From Plakobranchus ocellatus (lineage: Eukaryota > Mollusca > Gastropoda > Plakobranchidae), in the NCBI GenBank assembly GCA_019648995.1, contig BLXT01000074.1, forward strand, positions 170,945 through 200,565: a stretch of DNA of 29,621 nucleotides, in the 5' to 3' direction. Positions 27,001-29,621 of the stretch are shown in pieces. Positions within the stretch are counted from its first letter, which is position 1. Each line of letters opens with the position of its first letter. Under the pieces are notes generated by a model that saw only the letters and a list, made by a program, of their open reading frames with translations, made no database searches and was not told the origin of the DNA. The position numbers and the translations under genes were made by a program.

Positions 27001-29621
27001 CCTGACAATCCAAGGTGCAGTTTTTATTTTACTTTATGACTCGTACAAACTTTAACCTCACAGTCAGATCTGGGTACCTAACAATCCACGCTACAGTTTT
27101 ATTTTACTTAAAGACTCAGACTTGATCCTTGGAATCAGACTTGAATACCTGATAATCCAAGCTGCAGTTTTATTTTACTCTTCTTCTTTTTTTTTTCGCC
27201 TCTAAGTTTATTTAGTCCACAAGTTTGGTGACTTTAACTACCAAACCCAAAAAAAAAATATTTAAATAAATTAAGTCACTGTACCCAGCAACAATGATGA
27301 ACATATGACCCAAAGTATTTTTGTGTCTGTAGTGTGAGACCTCCCCCAAGCCGAAGCTTCCCAACCATGCCTGTATCTAAACCTGTGCCATCACCTAAAT
27401 ACGGCATACTAGCCCCATCCAGGTGAGTCTCATTCTGAAACAACTGATTTATACCTTTGTGGTTTTTTTTTTTTGTTACATTCAGTATTCTACAGTATTC
27501 ACTGTACTTTATAAATGTCTTTATCTAAGTGTCATCTTTCACAGTTTTGTGGCTATAGCACCAGTGTTATAAATGGTTTTGTGTTATTTTCCTCGCTGTA
27601 GTACTGTTGTGTTACAAGTATTCCATTTTATCATCATCTTTTTTTTTTTCTGTTTAAATAAACTCTCATGAAAAATTTATTCTTCAAGGTTTTCACATAG
27701 CGGAATTTCAGACTTATTATTTAAAATGTTATATAAGGAGCGCTTCCTTTATGCTGCCCTGAATTAAAAAAAAAAGGCTTTTCAGTGTCCAGCTATTAGA
27801 AATTCTGATGATAGCCTTGCCATTTATTTTACAATTTCTGATTTCGAACACACAAATTGGAACACACAAAAAACAAACAAAATTTCTCTTTTCCAAGTGC
27901 TCTTCATTTTGTGATTTAATTTATACTTGTGTATGTTTATACAGCTATCAGTAAAACATTAGTCATCGTATTGTAATGATTGATCCATGAATTCCAAAAC
28001 CTTTACAACTAGATTGTCTTTGTCTTTCCAAAATGTGATAAGAAATCCTTTACGATATTTTATCTTAATGGTTAGTTGTATATTGTTCAACTTTATAGGT
28101 TTAGAGGAAAGAAAAAAAAAGATTGTTGTTTCAAGATTGACAGATGACAGTTAAATCTTGCACTGTGTGGCTTTATAGATCAAAAGTGATTTATGAATTG
28201 TTACGTCTTGTTGATATAGAGTGAGTTGTGTAGTATCCCGTTCTCTATTTTTAAGTAAGTTGGGCAGTGGAAAATCTTGGTACTTAATGCAATTCATGAA
28301 CTGTCAAATCTTGTAGATTTGTTGCCTAGTGTCGAATCTTGTAGAACTATCTCAGGTAAGTTGTGCTGTGTCAAAGCTCATTAAAGATGTACTTGCAGAT
28401 GGGGAAATCCTCTACACTGGATTGGGAAAAGAGTTCACAGGTGGATGTAAGCATTCTATGGGCTAATGGCTTTTTCGGATTGGTTTAAATTTATCATAAT
28501 CCTCATATCGGTTCCCAACTTAGTTTGTAGATTTCATTATGACATGTTCTGAGATCAGTCTATTGAGTCAGATGTCATGTGCAACACATTTAAGAAAAAA
28601 TTTGAGTTTATATTTTTTTTCCATTACTTTCCCTGGTCCTTGGTAAAAAAAAAAATTAAAATCTTGAAATTTTGGCTCAAGATTACAATATTTCTATCCA
28701 GTTTCATGATGCAGAGTTCTTTCTGTGCAGTTTCTGGATGAGAGAATGATTAAAGGTGTTCAAAATGCAACCTTTGACTCAATTAGACTGGTCCATAGAC
28801 AAATGTACTTGATCTCAGATTTTATTAAATCCTTTTTCTTTTAAACTTTTTTTACATTTTCATTATACTTTAAAATACAACAGGGCTGTTTAGAACATGA
28901 AGTTGTTATGGACACAACAAAACTTAAACTGATGTTTTTTTTTAACTCAAAAGGACATTTAAAAAAAAAATGATCGGCCTTTCTTAATTCTCAGCTCCAT
29001 CCACAAGCAATTGCATTTTTTTTTACCAGACTAAAAAGATAACAAAATAGCAACAATGAGGCTTCAAATTTGATATGATTTTTTTTACAACTGGTTTTAA
29101 AAACATGGAAAAATCCTCAAAAAAAGGCTATAGAGCAGACATCTCTCTTTAGATGGAGTGAAAAAGCAATGATTTGTGATGCTTTTGCCTATCTAAACAT
29201 TAGAGAGGAAACAGAGGTCTTTTGAATAGTCTCTGTATAAAAGCGGTGTTAGAATGATATGAGTTCAGAAAAAAGTTTTTATTTTACTTTTGGGAGGATT
29301 TTTCGTTGTTTTTATTTGCCACCAACCTTTTGATTTTGTGATATTATGTGCAAAAGATAAGAAAAATGATTGGTTTATTGAATGACCTATGGCAATGGGA
29401 CAGTAAACAGCAAATGGGGAGCTGAAAAAACCAAAGTATAATAGAGCCTGATTGATGGGCATTGAGGAGGATAAGTTTAGCATAGTGGCCAACTAGTACA
29501 ATTATGACATCGTCAGTTTAAAGATGCGAATTCGCCCTAAAAATTATGACTTTGCATTTTGTTCGGGTAAAACATGGACTTTTTTTTTTTTAATTCCAGC
29601 AACCCAGTTTTGGAAATATAC
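987..29621 (+). CDS. unc-104: Kinesin-3 motor, UNC-104/KIF1A/KIF1B orthologue (partial, spliced, 22 exons in window)
   Basis: Seen: 22 exons with GT-AG borders and matching phases read, in order, as the end of a kinesin motor, neck, coiled coil, FHA domain, second coiled coil, KIF1B-type region and C-terminal stalk of a kinesin-3. Near-verbatim family blocks include [103 protein letters not shown] and [13 protein letters not shown]. Known for the family: a plus-end-directed microtubule motor that moves synaptic-vesicle precursors and dense-core vesicles in axons. It is autoinhibited through neck, coiled-coil and FHA contacts and binds cargo through a C-terminal PH domain. The catalytic P-loop and switch regions are upstream of the window and the PH domain is downstream, so both ends are missing here. 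The coding part is about 800 residues without exon 13. Invertebrates usually have one such gene where vertebrates have three (KIF1A, B, C), so the orthology call is to the group. Individual exons are listed separately. Confidence 0.97.
1127..1868 (+). other. Intron 1
   Basis: This 742-bp intron runs from donor GTGAGA to acceptor CTCCTGTAG. It holds a 159-bp inverted-repeat element at 1625-1783 (listed separately). Apart from A runs such as that near 1361-1371 and 1797-1814, I see nothing else. Confidence 0.9.
1625..1783. mobile_element. MITE-like element with TTAA ends
   Basis: The left end TTAACTCATTCCAG (1625-1638) and the right end CTGGAAAGAGTTAA (1770-1783) are inverted copies with a single mismatch over 14 bases. 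TTAA at both edges fits the TTAA target duplication of piggyBac-type elements, although the inverted repeats start CTC rather than the usual CCY. The interior is non-coding, with two related blocks around ATATCGGTGCTAA and ATATCGGCACTGA and a C run at 1669-1681. It is far too short for a transposase, so it would be non-autonomous. It ends 85 bp before the exon 2 acceptor. Confidence 0.7.
1869..2049 (+). CDS. unc-104: Exon 2: stalk linker and first coiled coil (CC1)
   Basis: The acceptor is CTCCTGTAG and the donor GAGAG|GTGAGA. The exon completes a Gly codon, then reads [19 protein letters not shown], a basic Ser/Arg-rich linker, followed by a charged heptad helix with [16 protein letters not shown] and [14 protein letters not shown]. 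Known: this corresponds to the CC1 region of KIF1A/UNC-104, which folds back on the neck in the autoinhibited state. The RSRSRKES patch is a plausible basophilic-kinase site (inference). The exon ends in phase 2. Confidence 0.96.
2050..3106 (+). other. Intron 2, containing a decayed LINE fragment
   Basis: This 1,057-bp intron runs from GTGAGA to TTTTCAG. Its middle (about 2425-2800) carries a minus-strand LINE remnant, listed separately. The flanks are AT-rich with T runs and show no further structure. Confidence 0.9.
2425..2800 (-). pseudogene. 3' fragment of a non-LTR retrotransposon (LINE) ORF2, decayed
   Basis: On the minus strand, roughly 2800 to 2609 stays open and contains [20 protein letters not shown], then [24 protein letters not shown] and [10 protein letters not shown]. 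These match the conserved 3' tail of LINE 'endonuclease-reverse transcriptase' proteins, where CESWTLT, a RRIQAFEMRC-like helix, KDHVTNEEV and AIGP-DLLT recur. Below 2609 the homology continues through stop codons and frameshifts: [15 protein letters not shown] in another frame, [10 protein letters not shown], then WGKLVA near 2440. It is therefore a 5'-truncated dead copy, inserted antisense to the kinesin gene. I did not resolve the LINE clade. Confidence 0.82.
3107..3182 (+). CDS. unc-104: Exon 3: end of CC1 and hinge before FHA
   Basis: The acceptor is TTTTCAG and the donor AAGAAA|GTAAGT. The first base finishes an Arg codon, then 25 codons read [20 protein letters not shown] followed by FSPKK. 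This is almost identical to the fly and vertebrate block that joins CC1 to the FHA domain. It ends in phase 0. Confidence 0.96.
3183..3823 (+). other. Intron 3
   Basis: This 641-bp intron is AT-rich with several A runs. About 3585-3780 resembles the interspersed inverted-repeat family seen elsewhere in this window (AAGCTTGTAAATAGTGAAAA, later GGACCAGTGTCAAGATATA). The two minus-strand reading frames here (3361-3690, 3486-3788) match nothing I know. Confidence 0.75.
3585..3780 (+). repeat. Degenerate copy of interspersed TIR family (tentative)
   Basis: The segment GTAAGCTTGTAAATAGTGAA, with TTGTAATTTTGAG just after it, aligns by eye with the family interior at 17405-17455. AAACTCATACGGACCAGT followed by GTCAAGATATA aligns with the right end at 17541-17572. 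The copy is old and its boundaries are uncertain. Confidence 0.4.
3824..3903 (+). CDS. unc-104: Exon 4: FHA domain, first part
   Basis: The acceptor is GTTTTCAG and the donor ACCAG|GTTTGT. The exon reads [20 protein letters not shown] and then IKEGTT, ending two bases into an Arg codon. [19 protein letters not shown] is a hallmark kinesin-3 sequence forming the first strands of the forkhead-associated domain. The donor is weaker than average (GTTTGT rather than GTRAGT). Confidence 0.96.
3904..4467 (+). other. Intron 4
   Basis: This 564-bp AT-rich intron has an imperfect (AAT)n stretch around 3968-4020 and T runs near 4101-4112. The acceptor is CTTGTAACAG. I see no other structure. Confidence 0.9.
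3968..4020. repeat. Imperfect (AAT)n microsatellite
   Basis: The tract is AT-only apart from a few interruptions, with repeated AATAAT units that are most regular at 3990-4018. Confidence 0.8.
4468..4559 (+). CDS. unc-104: Exon 5: FHA domain, central part
   Basis: The first base completes Arg, then [20 protein letters not shown] and [11 protein letters not shown]. The conserved FHA pattern (Arg-Val-Gly, then Ser-Gly, then EEHC) is present. The DGKNPND loop differs from vertebrate sequences, as expected for an exposed loop. The donor is GATG|GTAATA and the exon ends in phase 1. A frame running on to 4709 is read-through into a T-rich intron. Confidence 0.96.
4560..5003 (+). other. Intron 5
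   Basis: This 444-bp T-rich intron has a short CT tract at 4870-4892 and acceptor CTGTCTTCAG. I see nothing else in it. Confidence 0.9.
5004..5144 (+). CDS. unc-104: Exon 6: FHA domain, last part
   Basis: The exon completes Gly, then reads [20 protein letters not shown] and, further on, [20 protein letters not shown]. It carries the FVNG turn and the [11 protein letters not shown] end strand that close the FHA fold. Known: the FHA domain of KIF1 motors works with neighbouring coiled coils in dimerisation, autoinhibition and adaptor binding. The donor is CAAG|GTCAGT, phase 1. Confidence 0.97.
5145..5553 (+). other. Intron 6
   Basis: This 409-bp intron has donor GTCAGT and acceptor CATCCTTACAG. 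The stretch from 5358 to the acceptor has no in-frame stop in the frame of exon 7, giving an apparent 122-residue frame, but only the last third is exon. Confidence 0.85.
5554..5685 (+). CDS. unc-104: Exon 7: linker exon built from a 12-residue tandem repeat
   Basis: After ARASRA the exon consists of three 36-nt units at 5571-5606, 5607-5642 and 5643-5678. These encode [24 protein letters not shown] and [12 protein letters not shown], followed by the start of a fourth (LI). The units differ mostly at third codon positions (for example AAG/AAA, TCA/TCC, CTG/CTT), as expected for an old repeat held by protein-level selection. It sits between the FHA domain and the second coiled coil, where human KIF1A has only a short linker. 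The exon starts after phase 1 and ends in phase 1, so it could be skipped without a frameshift. The function of the repeat is unknown to me. Confidence 0.92.
5686..6288 (+). other. Intron 7
   Basis: This 603-bp AT-rich intron has donor GTAAGT and acceptor ATCCCCACAG. I see no repeat or coding signal. Confidence 0.9.
6289..6443 (+). CDS. unc-104: Exon 8: second coiled coil (CC2)
   Basis: The exon completes Ser, then reads [20 protein letters not shown] and [20 protein letters not shown], ending [25 protein letters not shown] is diagnostic of KIF1A/UNC-104. The rest is a long charged heptad helix. Known: CC2 contributes to intramolecular inhibition and binding of regulators next to the FHA domain. 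The donor is CAG|GTCAGT, phase 0. GC content is clearly above that of the introns. Confidence 0.97.
6685..6790 (+). CDS. unc-104: Exon 9: end of CC2 and acidic tail
   Basis: The exon is separated from exon 8 by a 241-bp intron. It reads [20 protein letters not shown], then SVATTHMFD and a run of six Glu residues. The acidic run before VQW is also found in vertebrate KIF1A. The donor GAAG|GTTTGT is weak, phase 1. Confidence 0.95.
6791..7210 (+). other. Intron 9
   Basis: This 420-bp intron contains a (GA)n tract at 6837-6865 and ends at ATTTTATCAG. The rest is AT-rich with no other signal. Confidence 0.9.
6837..6865 (+). repeat. (GA)n microsatellite
   Basis: This is a near-perfect AG dinucleotide run that passes into GTGTGT at its 3' end, within intron 9. 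Confidence 0.95.
7211..7293 (+). CDS. unc-104: Exon 10: EVQW...FTSLR block
   Basis: The exon completes Glu, then reads [20 protein letters not shown] and [21 protein letters not shown] is strongly conserved in kinesin-3. It marks the start of the region reported to bind liprin-alpha and to form the third coiled coil (known for KIF1A; applied here by homology). The donor is AGG|GTGAGT, phase 0. Confidence 0.97.
7294..7786 (+). other. Intron 10
   Basis: This 493-bp intron is pyrimidine-rich at 7328-7460 and ends at TTTTTCACCAG. Apparent reading frames here are read-through of exon 10 or low-complexity sequence. Confidence 0.9.
7787..7855 (+). CDS. unc-104: Exon 11: [17 protein letters not shown] (KIF1B-type domain)
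   Basis: The exon has 23 codons in phase 0 at both ends: [20 protein letters not shown] then SKK. This is the most conserved stalk motif of KIF1 motors and the core of the Pfam KIF1B domain. Being a multiple of three, it could be skipped in frame, but its conservation makes that unlikely to be routine. The donor is AAG|GTATGT. Confidence 0.97.
7856..8464 (+). other. Intron 11
   Basis: This 609-bp AT-rich intron has acceptor TTCTCTCACAG. Reading frames on either strand are AT-driven and match nothing. Confidence 0.9.
8465..8637 (+). CDS. unc-104: Exon 12: [17 protein letters not shown] block
   Basis: The exon reads [20 protein letters not shown], then [35 protein letters not shown] and KL, ending two bases into an Arg codon (CTACG|GTGAGT). 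This matches the KIF1A/UNC-104 mid-stalk, with a lineage-specific loop at [12 protein letters not shown]. Its phase-2 end fits both the exon at 12128 and the one at 18046, which is the basis for proposing alternative splicing. Confidence 0.97.
11239..11401. other. Assembly gap (163 N)
   Basis: A run of N separates two contigs inside intron 12. The real gap length and content are unknown, and an additional exon could in principle be hidden here. Confidence 1.
12025..12115 (+). promoter_or_regulatory. Extended polypyrimidine tract before exon 13
   Basis: About 90 bases are almost pure C/T with many TTTCT and CTTTC motifs, but the tract stops short of the acceptor. CATGGGTGGTGTAG, containing few pyrimidines, lies between the tract and the splice site. 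A long CU-rich tract set back from its AG is typical of exons regulated by PTB-type proteins. That role is inferred here, not shown. Confidence 0.4.
12128..12268 (+). CDS. unc-104: Exon 13: alternative exon, diverged duplicate of exon 14
   Basis: The acceptor is GGTGTAG and the donor TCAAG|GTCAGG, a weak match to consensus. In the phase set by exon 12 it reads [21 protein letters not shown], then [15 protein letters not shown] and [11 protein letters not shown], and ends two bases into Arg. It is 141 nt long with the same phase (2) at both ends, as in exon 14. It resembles exon 14 at three points: [10 protein letters not shown] against [17 protein letters not shown] against LSPTSPE, and [10 protein letters not shown] against PWFRLVGR. 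It could replace exon 14 or be added before it without a frameshift. I do not recall this exon's sequence from fly or human isoforms. The open frame and codon usage support a real exon; transcript data are lacking. Confidence 0.78.
13585..13850. repeat. Degenerate TIR-family fragments
   Basis: CTCTATCCAGTTGTACGATT near 13700 is the reverse complement of the family interior (TGnTACAACTGGATAGAG). GATTCATTCAGACTGATCTC at 13780-13799 matches the family right end in forward orientation and is followed by TCTCAAAAACATTGATAAAG, also seen at 15246-15266. These are therefore mixed or nested old fragments. Confidence 0.45.
14566..14698 (+). repeat. Three-copy 43-bp tandem repeat of the family end
   Basis: Units start at AATAAACATCAT (14566, 14609, 14652), each 43 bp apart, and carry CTCAAGACCAGTCC or a close variant. 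The AGACCAGTCC core is the terminal inverted-repeat motif of the interspersed family at 17331 and 28549, so the repeat probably grew from an element end. Confidence 0.85.
14761..15240 (+). repeat. Minisatellite, about 50-bp monomer in a four-monomer higher-order unit
   Basis: Ten monomers start at 14761, 14809, 14863, 14913, 14963, 15012, 15065, 15116, 15165 and 15217 (48-54 bp apart). The core is CTTTGCAATGGTACAAACTG, then a GATAGAGATAT-like stretch and TTCCAAA. Monomers 1-4 and 5-8 pair off in order. For example, only 2 and 6 begin CTTACCAATGG and share CTAGG-AGAGATATTTATATTC, while only 4 and 8 carry AACTGGGTAG. This gives a higher-order period near 203 bp. Monomer 9 resembles 1 and 5. Monomer 10 is cut off and runs into TTTTGTCTCAAAGACATTGA. 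Confidence 0.9.
15355..15450 (+). repeat. Fragment of the TIR family right half
   Basis: TTTTCCATGCATAATCTGAC followed by TCAGAACTGGTCCCAAGAAG matches the family right end at 17527-17566. It probably belongs to the same original insertion as the adjacent minisatellite. Confidence 0.5.
16869..16964 (+). repeat. (ATT)n microsatellite, about 32 units
   Basis: This is an almost perfect TTA trinucleotide run with a single interruption (AGTATTATT near 16947). It generates artificial poly-Asn and poly-Ile frames on the minus strand. Confidence 0.97.
17331..17564 (+). mobile_element. Interspersed inverted-repeat element, near full length
   Basis: The left end TGAAACCAGTCCAAATGA and the right end CATCAGGACTCGTCTCAAG are inverted copies. 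The reverse complement of the right end begins TTGAGACGAGTCCTGATG. The interior carries AAGCTTTGCAATGATGAAAA, two copies of TGGAATTTTAAGTTTnT-like sequence and GGTGTTGCATGCAACATC, itself partly palindromic. Length is about 234 bp and there is no coding capacity, which is MITE-like. Related copies are at 28549-28800 (minus strand) and, in pieces, at 14566-15450, 20765-20830 and 23270-23600. Confidence 0.65.
18046..18183 (+). CDS. unc-104: Exon 14: [10 protein letters not shown] ... [16 protein letters not shown] block
   Basis: The acceptor is CCTGGTTACAG and the donor GGCAG|GTGAGT, both strong. The exon completes Arg, then reads [29 protein letters not shown] and [16 protein letters not shown]. 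This is nearly the same as fly Unc-104 ([20 protein letters not shown]) and carries the [17 protein letters not shown] signature also found in KIF1A and KIF1B. It is 138 nt with phase 2 at both ends. Clearly the standard exon at this place, with exon 13 as its probable alternative. Confidence 0.97.
18184..19781 (+). other. Intron 14
   Basis: This 1.6-kb AT-rich intron has an A run at 19646-19658 and acceptor TTCCTCCTCAG. The stretch 18640-18960 is less AT-rich and open in two overlapping frames (18648-18878, 18731-18958). Neither resembles a family I know nor is flanked by good splice sites. I see no repeat. Confidence 0.85.
19782..19900 (+). CDS. unc-104: Exon 15: [18 protein letters not shown] block
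   Basis: The exon completes Arg, then reads [20 protein letters not shown], then [19 protein letters not shown], and ends one base into the next codon (ACAG|GTAAGA). It is strongly conserved in kinesin-3 (FVYLSNLLYPVPLVH and [17 protein letters not shown] motifs). The last third of this exon is the apparent source of the degenerate repeat array that begins 30 bp downstream. Confidence 0.97.
19931..20545 (+). repeat. Decayed tandem copies of the 3' end of exon 15
   Basis: The exon block around GATGTCAAGGGCTACCTG (19858) recurs at about 19949, 20029, 20119, 20206, 20293, 20384 and, faintly, 20508. Spacings are 91, 80, 90, 87, 87, 91 and 124 bp. Copy 1 still reads [19 protein letters not shown]. 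Copies 2 and 3 share one open frame with [14 protein letters not shown] then [20 protein letters not shown]. Copy 4 reads [16 protein letters not shown]. All resemble exon 15's [20 protein letters not shown]. Splice sites are mostly lost, although copy 5 keeps a donor-like GAGGTAAGA. Stops and frameshifts end each frame. I read this as an intronic minisatellite seeded by the exon end plus adjacent intron, not as functional exons. Confidence 0.88.
20765..20830 (+). repeat. Left-end fragment of the TIR family
   Basis: TGTTGAGACCAGTCCGAATG, with GTCGTAAAATGCAAGTTGAA close behind, matches the left end and adjacent interior of the element at 17331. The remainder of the element is not recognisable downstream. 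Confidence 0.55.
20961..21021 (+). repeat. (CT)n microsatellite
   Basis: This is a CT dinucleotide run of about 60 bp with small interruptions (CCT, TGT). It causes artificial poly-Ser/Leu frames. Confidence 0.97.
21200..21238 (+). CDS. Candidate 39-nt cassette microexon (speculative)
   Basis: A strong acceptor CTTTTTTTCAG ends at 21199. The 39 bases that follow run to TCTC|GTGAGC. In the phase left by exon 15 they read [13 protein letters not shown] and end one base into a codon, the same phase as exon 15 itself. Inclusion would insert exactly 13 residues and change the next codon from Asp to His. The segment is richer in G and C than its surroundings. I know no kinesin isoform with this peptide. 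A chance match in a 3-kb intron is quite possible. Confidence 0.3.
23060..23148 (+). CDS. unc-104: Exon 16: [20 protein letters not shown] block
   Basis: The acceptor is CTCCCCCAG. The exon completes Asp, then reads [20 protein letters not shown] and FCDEEYFVK, ending in phase 0 (AAG|GTAAAC). GI-QSG-AKI-F--EYF is shared with vertebrate KIF1A. The donor is moderately weak. Confidence 0.95.
23149..24104 (+). other. Intron 16
   Basis: This 956-bp AT-rich intron contains a degenerate element copy (23270-23600) and a G run at 23887-23898. The acceptor is AACTCTATCAG. Confidence 0.85.
23270..23600 (+). repeat. Degenerate copy of the TIR family
   Basis: CAAGCCTTGCAATGGAACAT at 23273 and TCAAAGTGTTACATCCAACA (23411 onward) followed by ATCATTGAGATCAGCCTCAT parallel the order of motifs in the element at 17331 (CAAGCTTTGCAATGATGAAA, then TGTTGCATGCAACATC, then the right end). 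The left terminus is not clear. Confidence 0.55.
24105..24228 (+). CDS. unc-104: Exon 17: [14 protein letters not shown] block
   Basis: The exon reads [18 protein letters not shown], then [20 protein letters not shown] and LAS, ending one base into Glu (TCAG|GTATGT). [12 protein letters not shown] is the matching vertebrate KIF1A stretch. The first half of the exon is lineage-specific and likely disordered. Confidence 0.95.
24229..24783 (+). other. Intron 17
   Basis: This 555-bp intron is dominated by a purine-rich tract (24281-24535). A perfect 16-bp palindrome AGAGCATATATGCTCT lies at 24572-24587. The acceptor is TTTTCTTCAG. Confidence 0.9.
24281..24535 (+). repeat. Long polypurine / GATA-GTAG simple-repeat tract
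   Basis: About 250 bp is overwhelmingly A and G on the + strand. Imperfect GATA units at 24319-24350 pass into GTAG/GCAG units to 24380, then GA-rich sequence. Only scattered pyrimidines interrupt it. Mixed tetranucleotide and dinucleotide expansion is the simplest explanation. Confidence 0.9.
24784..24967 (+). CDS. unc-104: Exon 18: [19 protein letters not shown] block
   Basis: The exon completes Glu. A variable linker ([19 protein letters not shown]) is followed by [20 protein letters not shown] and [15 protein letters not shown], ending two bases into Asn (TTCAA|GTGAGT). L-(I/L)[24 protein letters not shown] is the best-conserved C-terminal stalk motif in KIF1A/B/UNC-104. Confidence 0.97.
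24968..25486 (+). other. Intron 18
   Basis: This 519-bp AT-rich intron has A runs near 25061-25081 and acceptor TTTTTTTTCAG. I see no other structure. A minus-strand frame (25251-25619) overlaps exon 19 and is a shadow. Confidence 0.9.
25487..25577 (+). CDS. unc-104: Exon 19: [16 protein letters not shown] block
   Basis: The exon completes Asn, then reads [20 protein letters not shown] and [10 protein letters not shown], ending in phase 0 (AAT|GTAAGA). It is nearly identical to both fly Unc-104 and vertebrate KIF1A. Confidence 0.97.
25578..26227 (+). other. Intron 19
   Basis: This 650-bp AT-rich intron has acceptor TTCTCCAATATAG. I see no repeat or coding signal. Confidence 0.9.
26228..26346 (+). 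CDS. unc-104: Exon 20: [13 protein letters not shown] block
   Basis: The exon reads [20 protein letters not shown], then [19 protein letters not shown], and ends two bases into Tyr (CCATA|GTATGT). [19 protein letters not shown] is conserved across the family. The extra Thr-Val repeats at the start form a beta-strand by appearance. Confidence 0.97.
26347..27332 (+). other. Intron 20
   Basis: This 986-bp intron contains a 71-76-bp tandem repeat at 26943-27183 followed by a T run. The acceptor is TTGTGTCTGTAG. The remainder is AT-rich without visible structure. Confidence 0.9.
26943..27183 (+). repeat. Tandem repeat, about 74-bp unit, 3.25 copies
   Basis: Units begin at CAGCTTTATTTTATT or CAGTTTTATTTTACT (26943, 27018, 27094, partial 27165), with spacings of 75, 76 and 71. 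Each contains a GAnTC-AnAC motif and TACCTGACAATCCAAG or a close variant. It is not similar to the 50-bp minisatellite. Confidence 0.88.
27333..27422 (+). CDS. unc-104: Exon 21: proline-rich segment
   Basis: The exon completes Tyr, then reads [20 protein letters not shown] and PKYGILAPS, ending two bases into Ser (CCAG|GTGAGT). RPPP-R--P--(I/M)P-S-PV-SPK(F/Y)G is the matching segment in fly Unc-104. It is a disordered Pro/Ser stretch with SP sites that could be phosphorylated (inference). The exon is 90 nt with phase 2 at both ends, so skipping would preserve frame. Confidence 0.95.
28120..28400 (+). repeat. Weak, degenerate tandem repeat (about 50 bp)
   Basis: Motifs such as GTCAAATCTTGTAGA, GTCGAATCTTGTAGA and TAAGTTGTGCTGTGTCAAAG recur at irregular distances with TTGTGTAGTATC-like variants. 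The pattern is faint and boundaries are approximate. Confidence 0.45.
28549..28800 (-). mobile_element. Interspersed inverted-repeat element, minus-strand copy
   Basis: This is the reverse complement of the element at 17331. Plus-strand ends are TCTGAGATCAGTCTATTGAG (28548) and GACTCAATTAGACTGGTCCA (28775-28794). Inside are ATTTCTATCCAGTTTCATGA (reverse of the CATGAAACTGGATAGAAAT interior) and GATGTCATGTGCAACACATT. Both terminal repeats and the motif order are kept, so this is the second near-full-length copy. Confidence 0.65.
29600..29621 (+). CDS. unc-104: Exon 22 (start only, runs off the window)
   Basis: After AATTCCAG the frame completes Ser and reads NPVLEIY before the sequence stops. 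In relatives this position is followed by the D-LVWFEI motif, so the exon should continue into that block. Only 22 bases are visible. Confidence 0.8.

Larger units (their letters stand above)
27423..29599 (+). other. Intron 21 (2.2 kb)
   Basis: This AT-rich intron has a faint tandem pattern at 28120-28400 and an inverted-repeat element on the minus strand at 28549-28800. The acceptor is TTTTAATTCCAG. The minus-strand frame 29265-29492 matches nothing known. Confidence 0.88.

Noticed and set aside
28352..28360. CTCAG|GTAAG, resembling a recursive (zero-length) splice site
   Set aside because: No polypyrimidine tract precedes it and the intron is only 2.2 kb. GTAAGTTG recurs in the weak repeat there, so the match is probably chance.

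Overview
This is a eukaryotic genomic window holding one large, incomplete gene on the + strand: the middle of a kinesin-3 motor of the UNC-104/KIF1A/KIF1B family. I can place 22 exons between 987 and the right edge, all with GT-AG borders and consistent codon phase. They encode about 800 residues, plus a 47-codon alternative exon. Most of the motor domain lies to the left of the window. The PH-domain tail lies to the right. The introns are AT-rich, mostly 0.2-6 kb, and full of microsatellites, minisatellites and short inverted-repeat elements. The protein resembles fly Unc-104 and vertebrate KIF1A/KIF1B about equally. With the intron density this suggests an invertebrate, plausibly a lophotrochozoan such as a mollusc, but the species is not proven from the sequence. 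A 163-base N run (11239-11401) marks a draft-assembly scaffold gap.

Layout. 1-986: intron with a 47-bp tandem repeat. 987-1126: end of the motor domain and neck. 1869-3182: first stalk coiled coil. 3824-5144: FHA domain. 5554-5685: linker exon made of a 12-residue repeat. 6289-6790: second coiled coil and acidic tail. 7211-8637: conserved KIF1B-type/liprin-binding region. 12128-12268 and 18046-18183: two exons that look like a diverged duplicate pair. 19782-25577 and 26228-27422: conserved middle and C-terminal stalk. 29600-29621: start of the next exon.

The protein would be a plus-end-directed microtubule motor carrying synaptic-vesicle precursors and dense-core vesicles along axons. The stalk, FHA and coiled-coil modules seen here control dimerisation, autoinhibition and adaptor binding.

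The main points of interest are: (i) a probably mutually exclusive exon pair; (ii) a decaying array of about seven copies of the end of exon 15 in the intron just after it; (iii) a 39-nt, phase-preserving candidate microexon in that same intron; (iv) a short inverted-repeat element family whose copy at 14.6-15.3 kb has grown into a minisatellite with four-monomer higher-order structure; (v) a 159-bp TTAA-flanked MITE; (vi) a decayed LINE 3' end on the minus strand. I saw no bacterial, viral or defence system, and no second gene.
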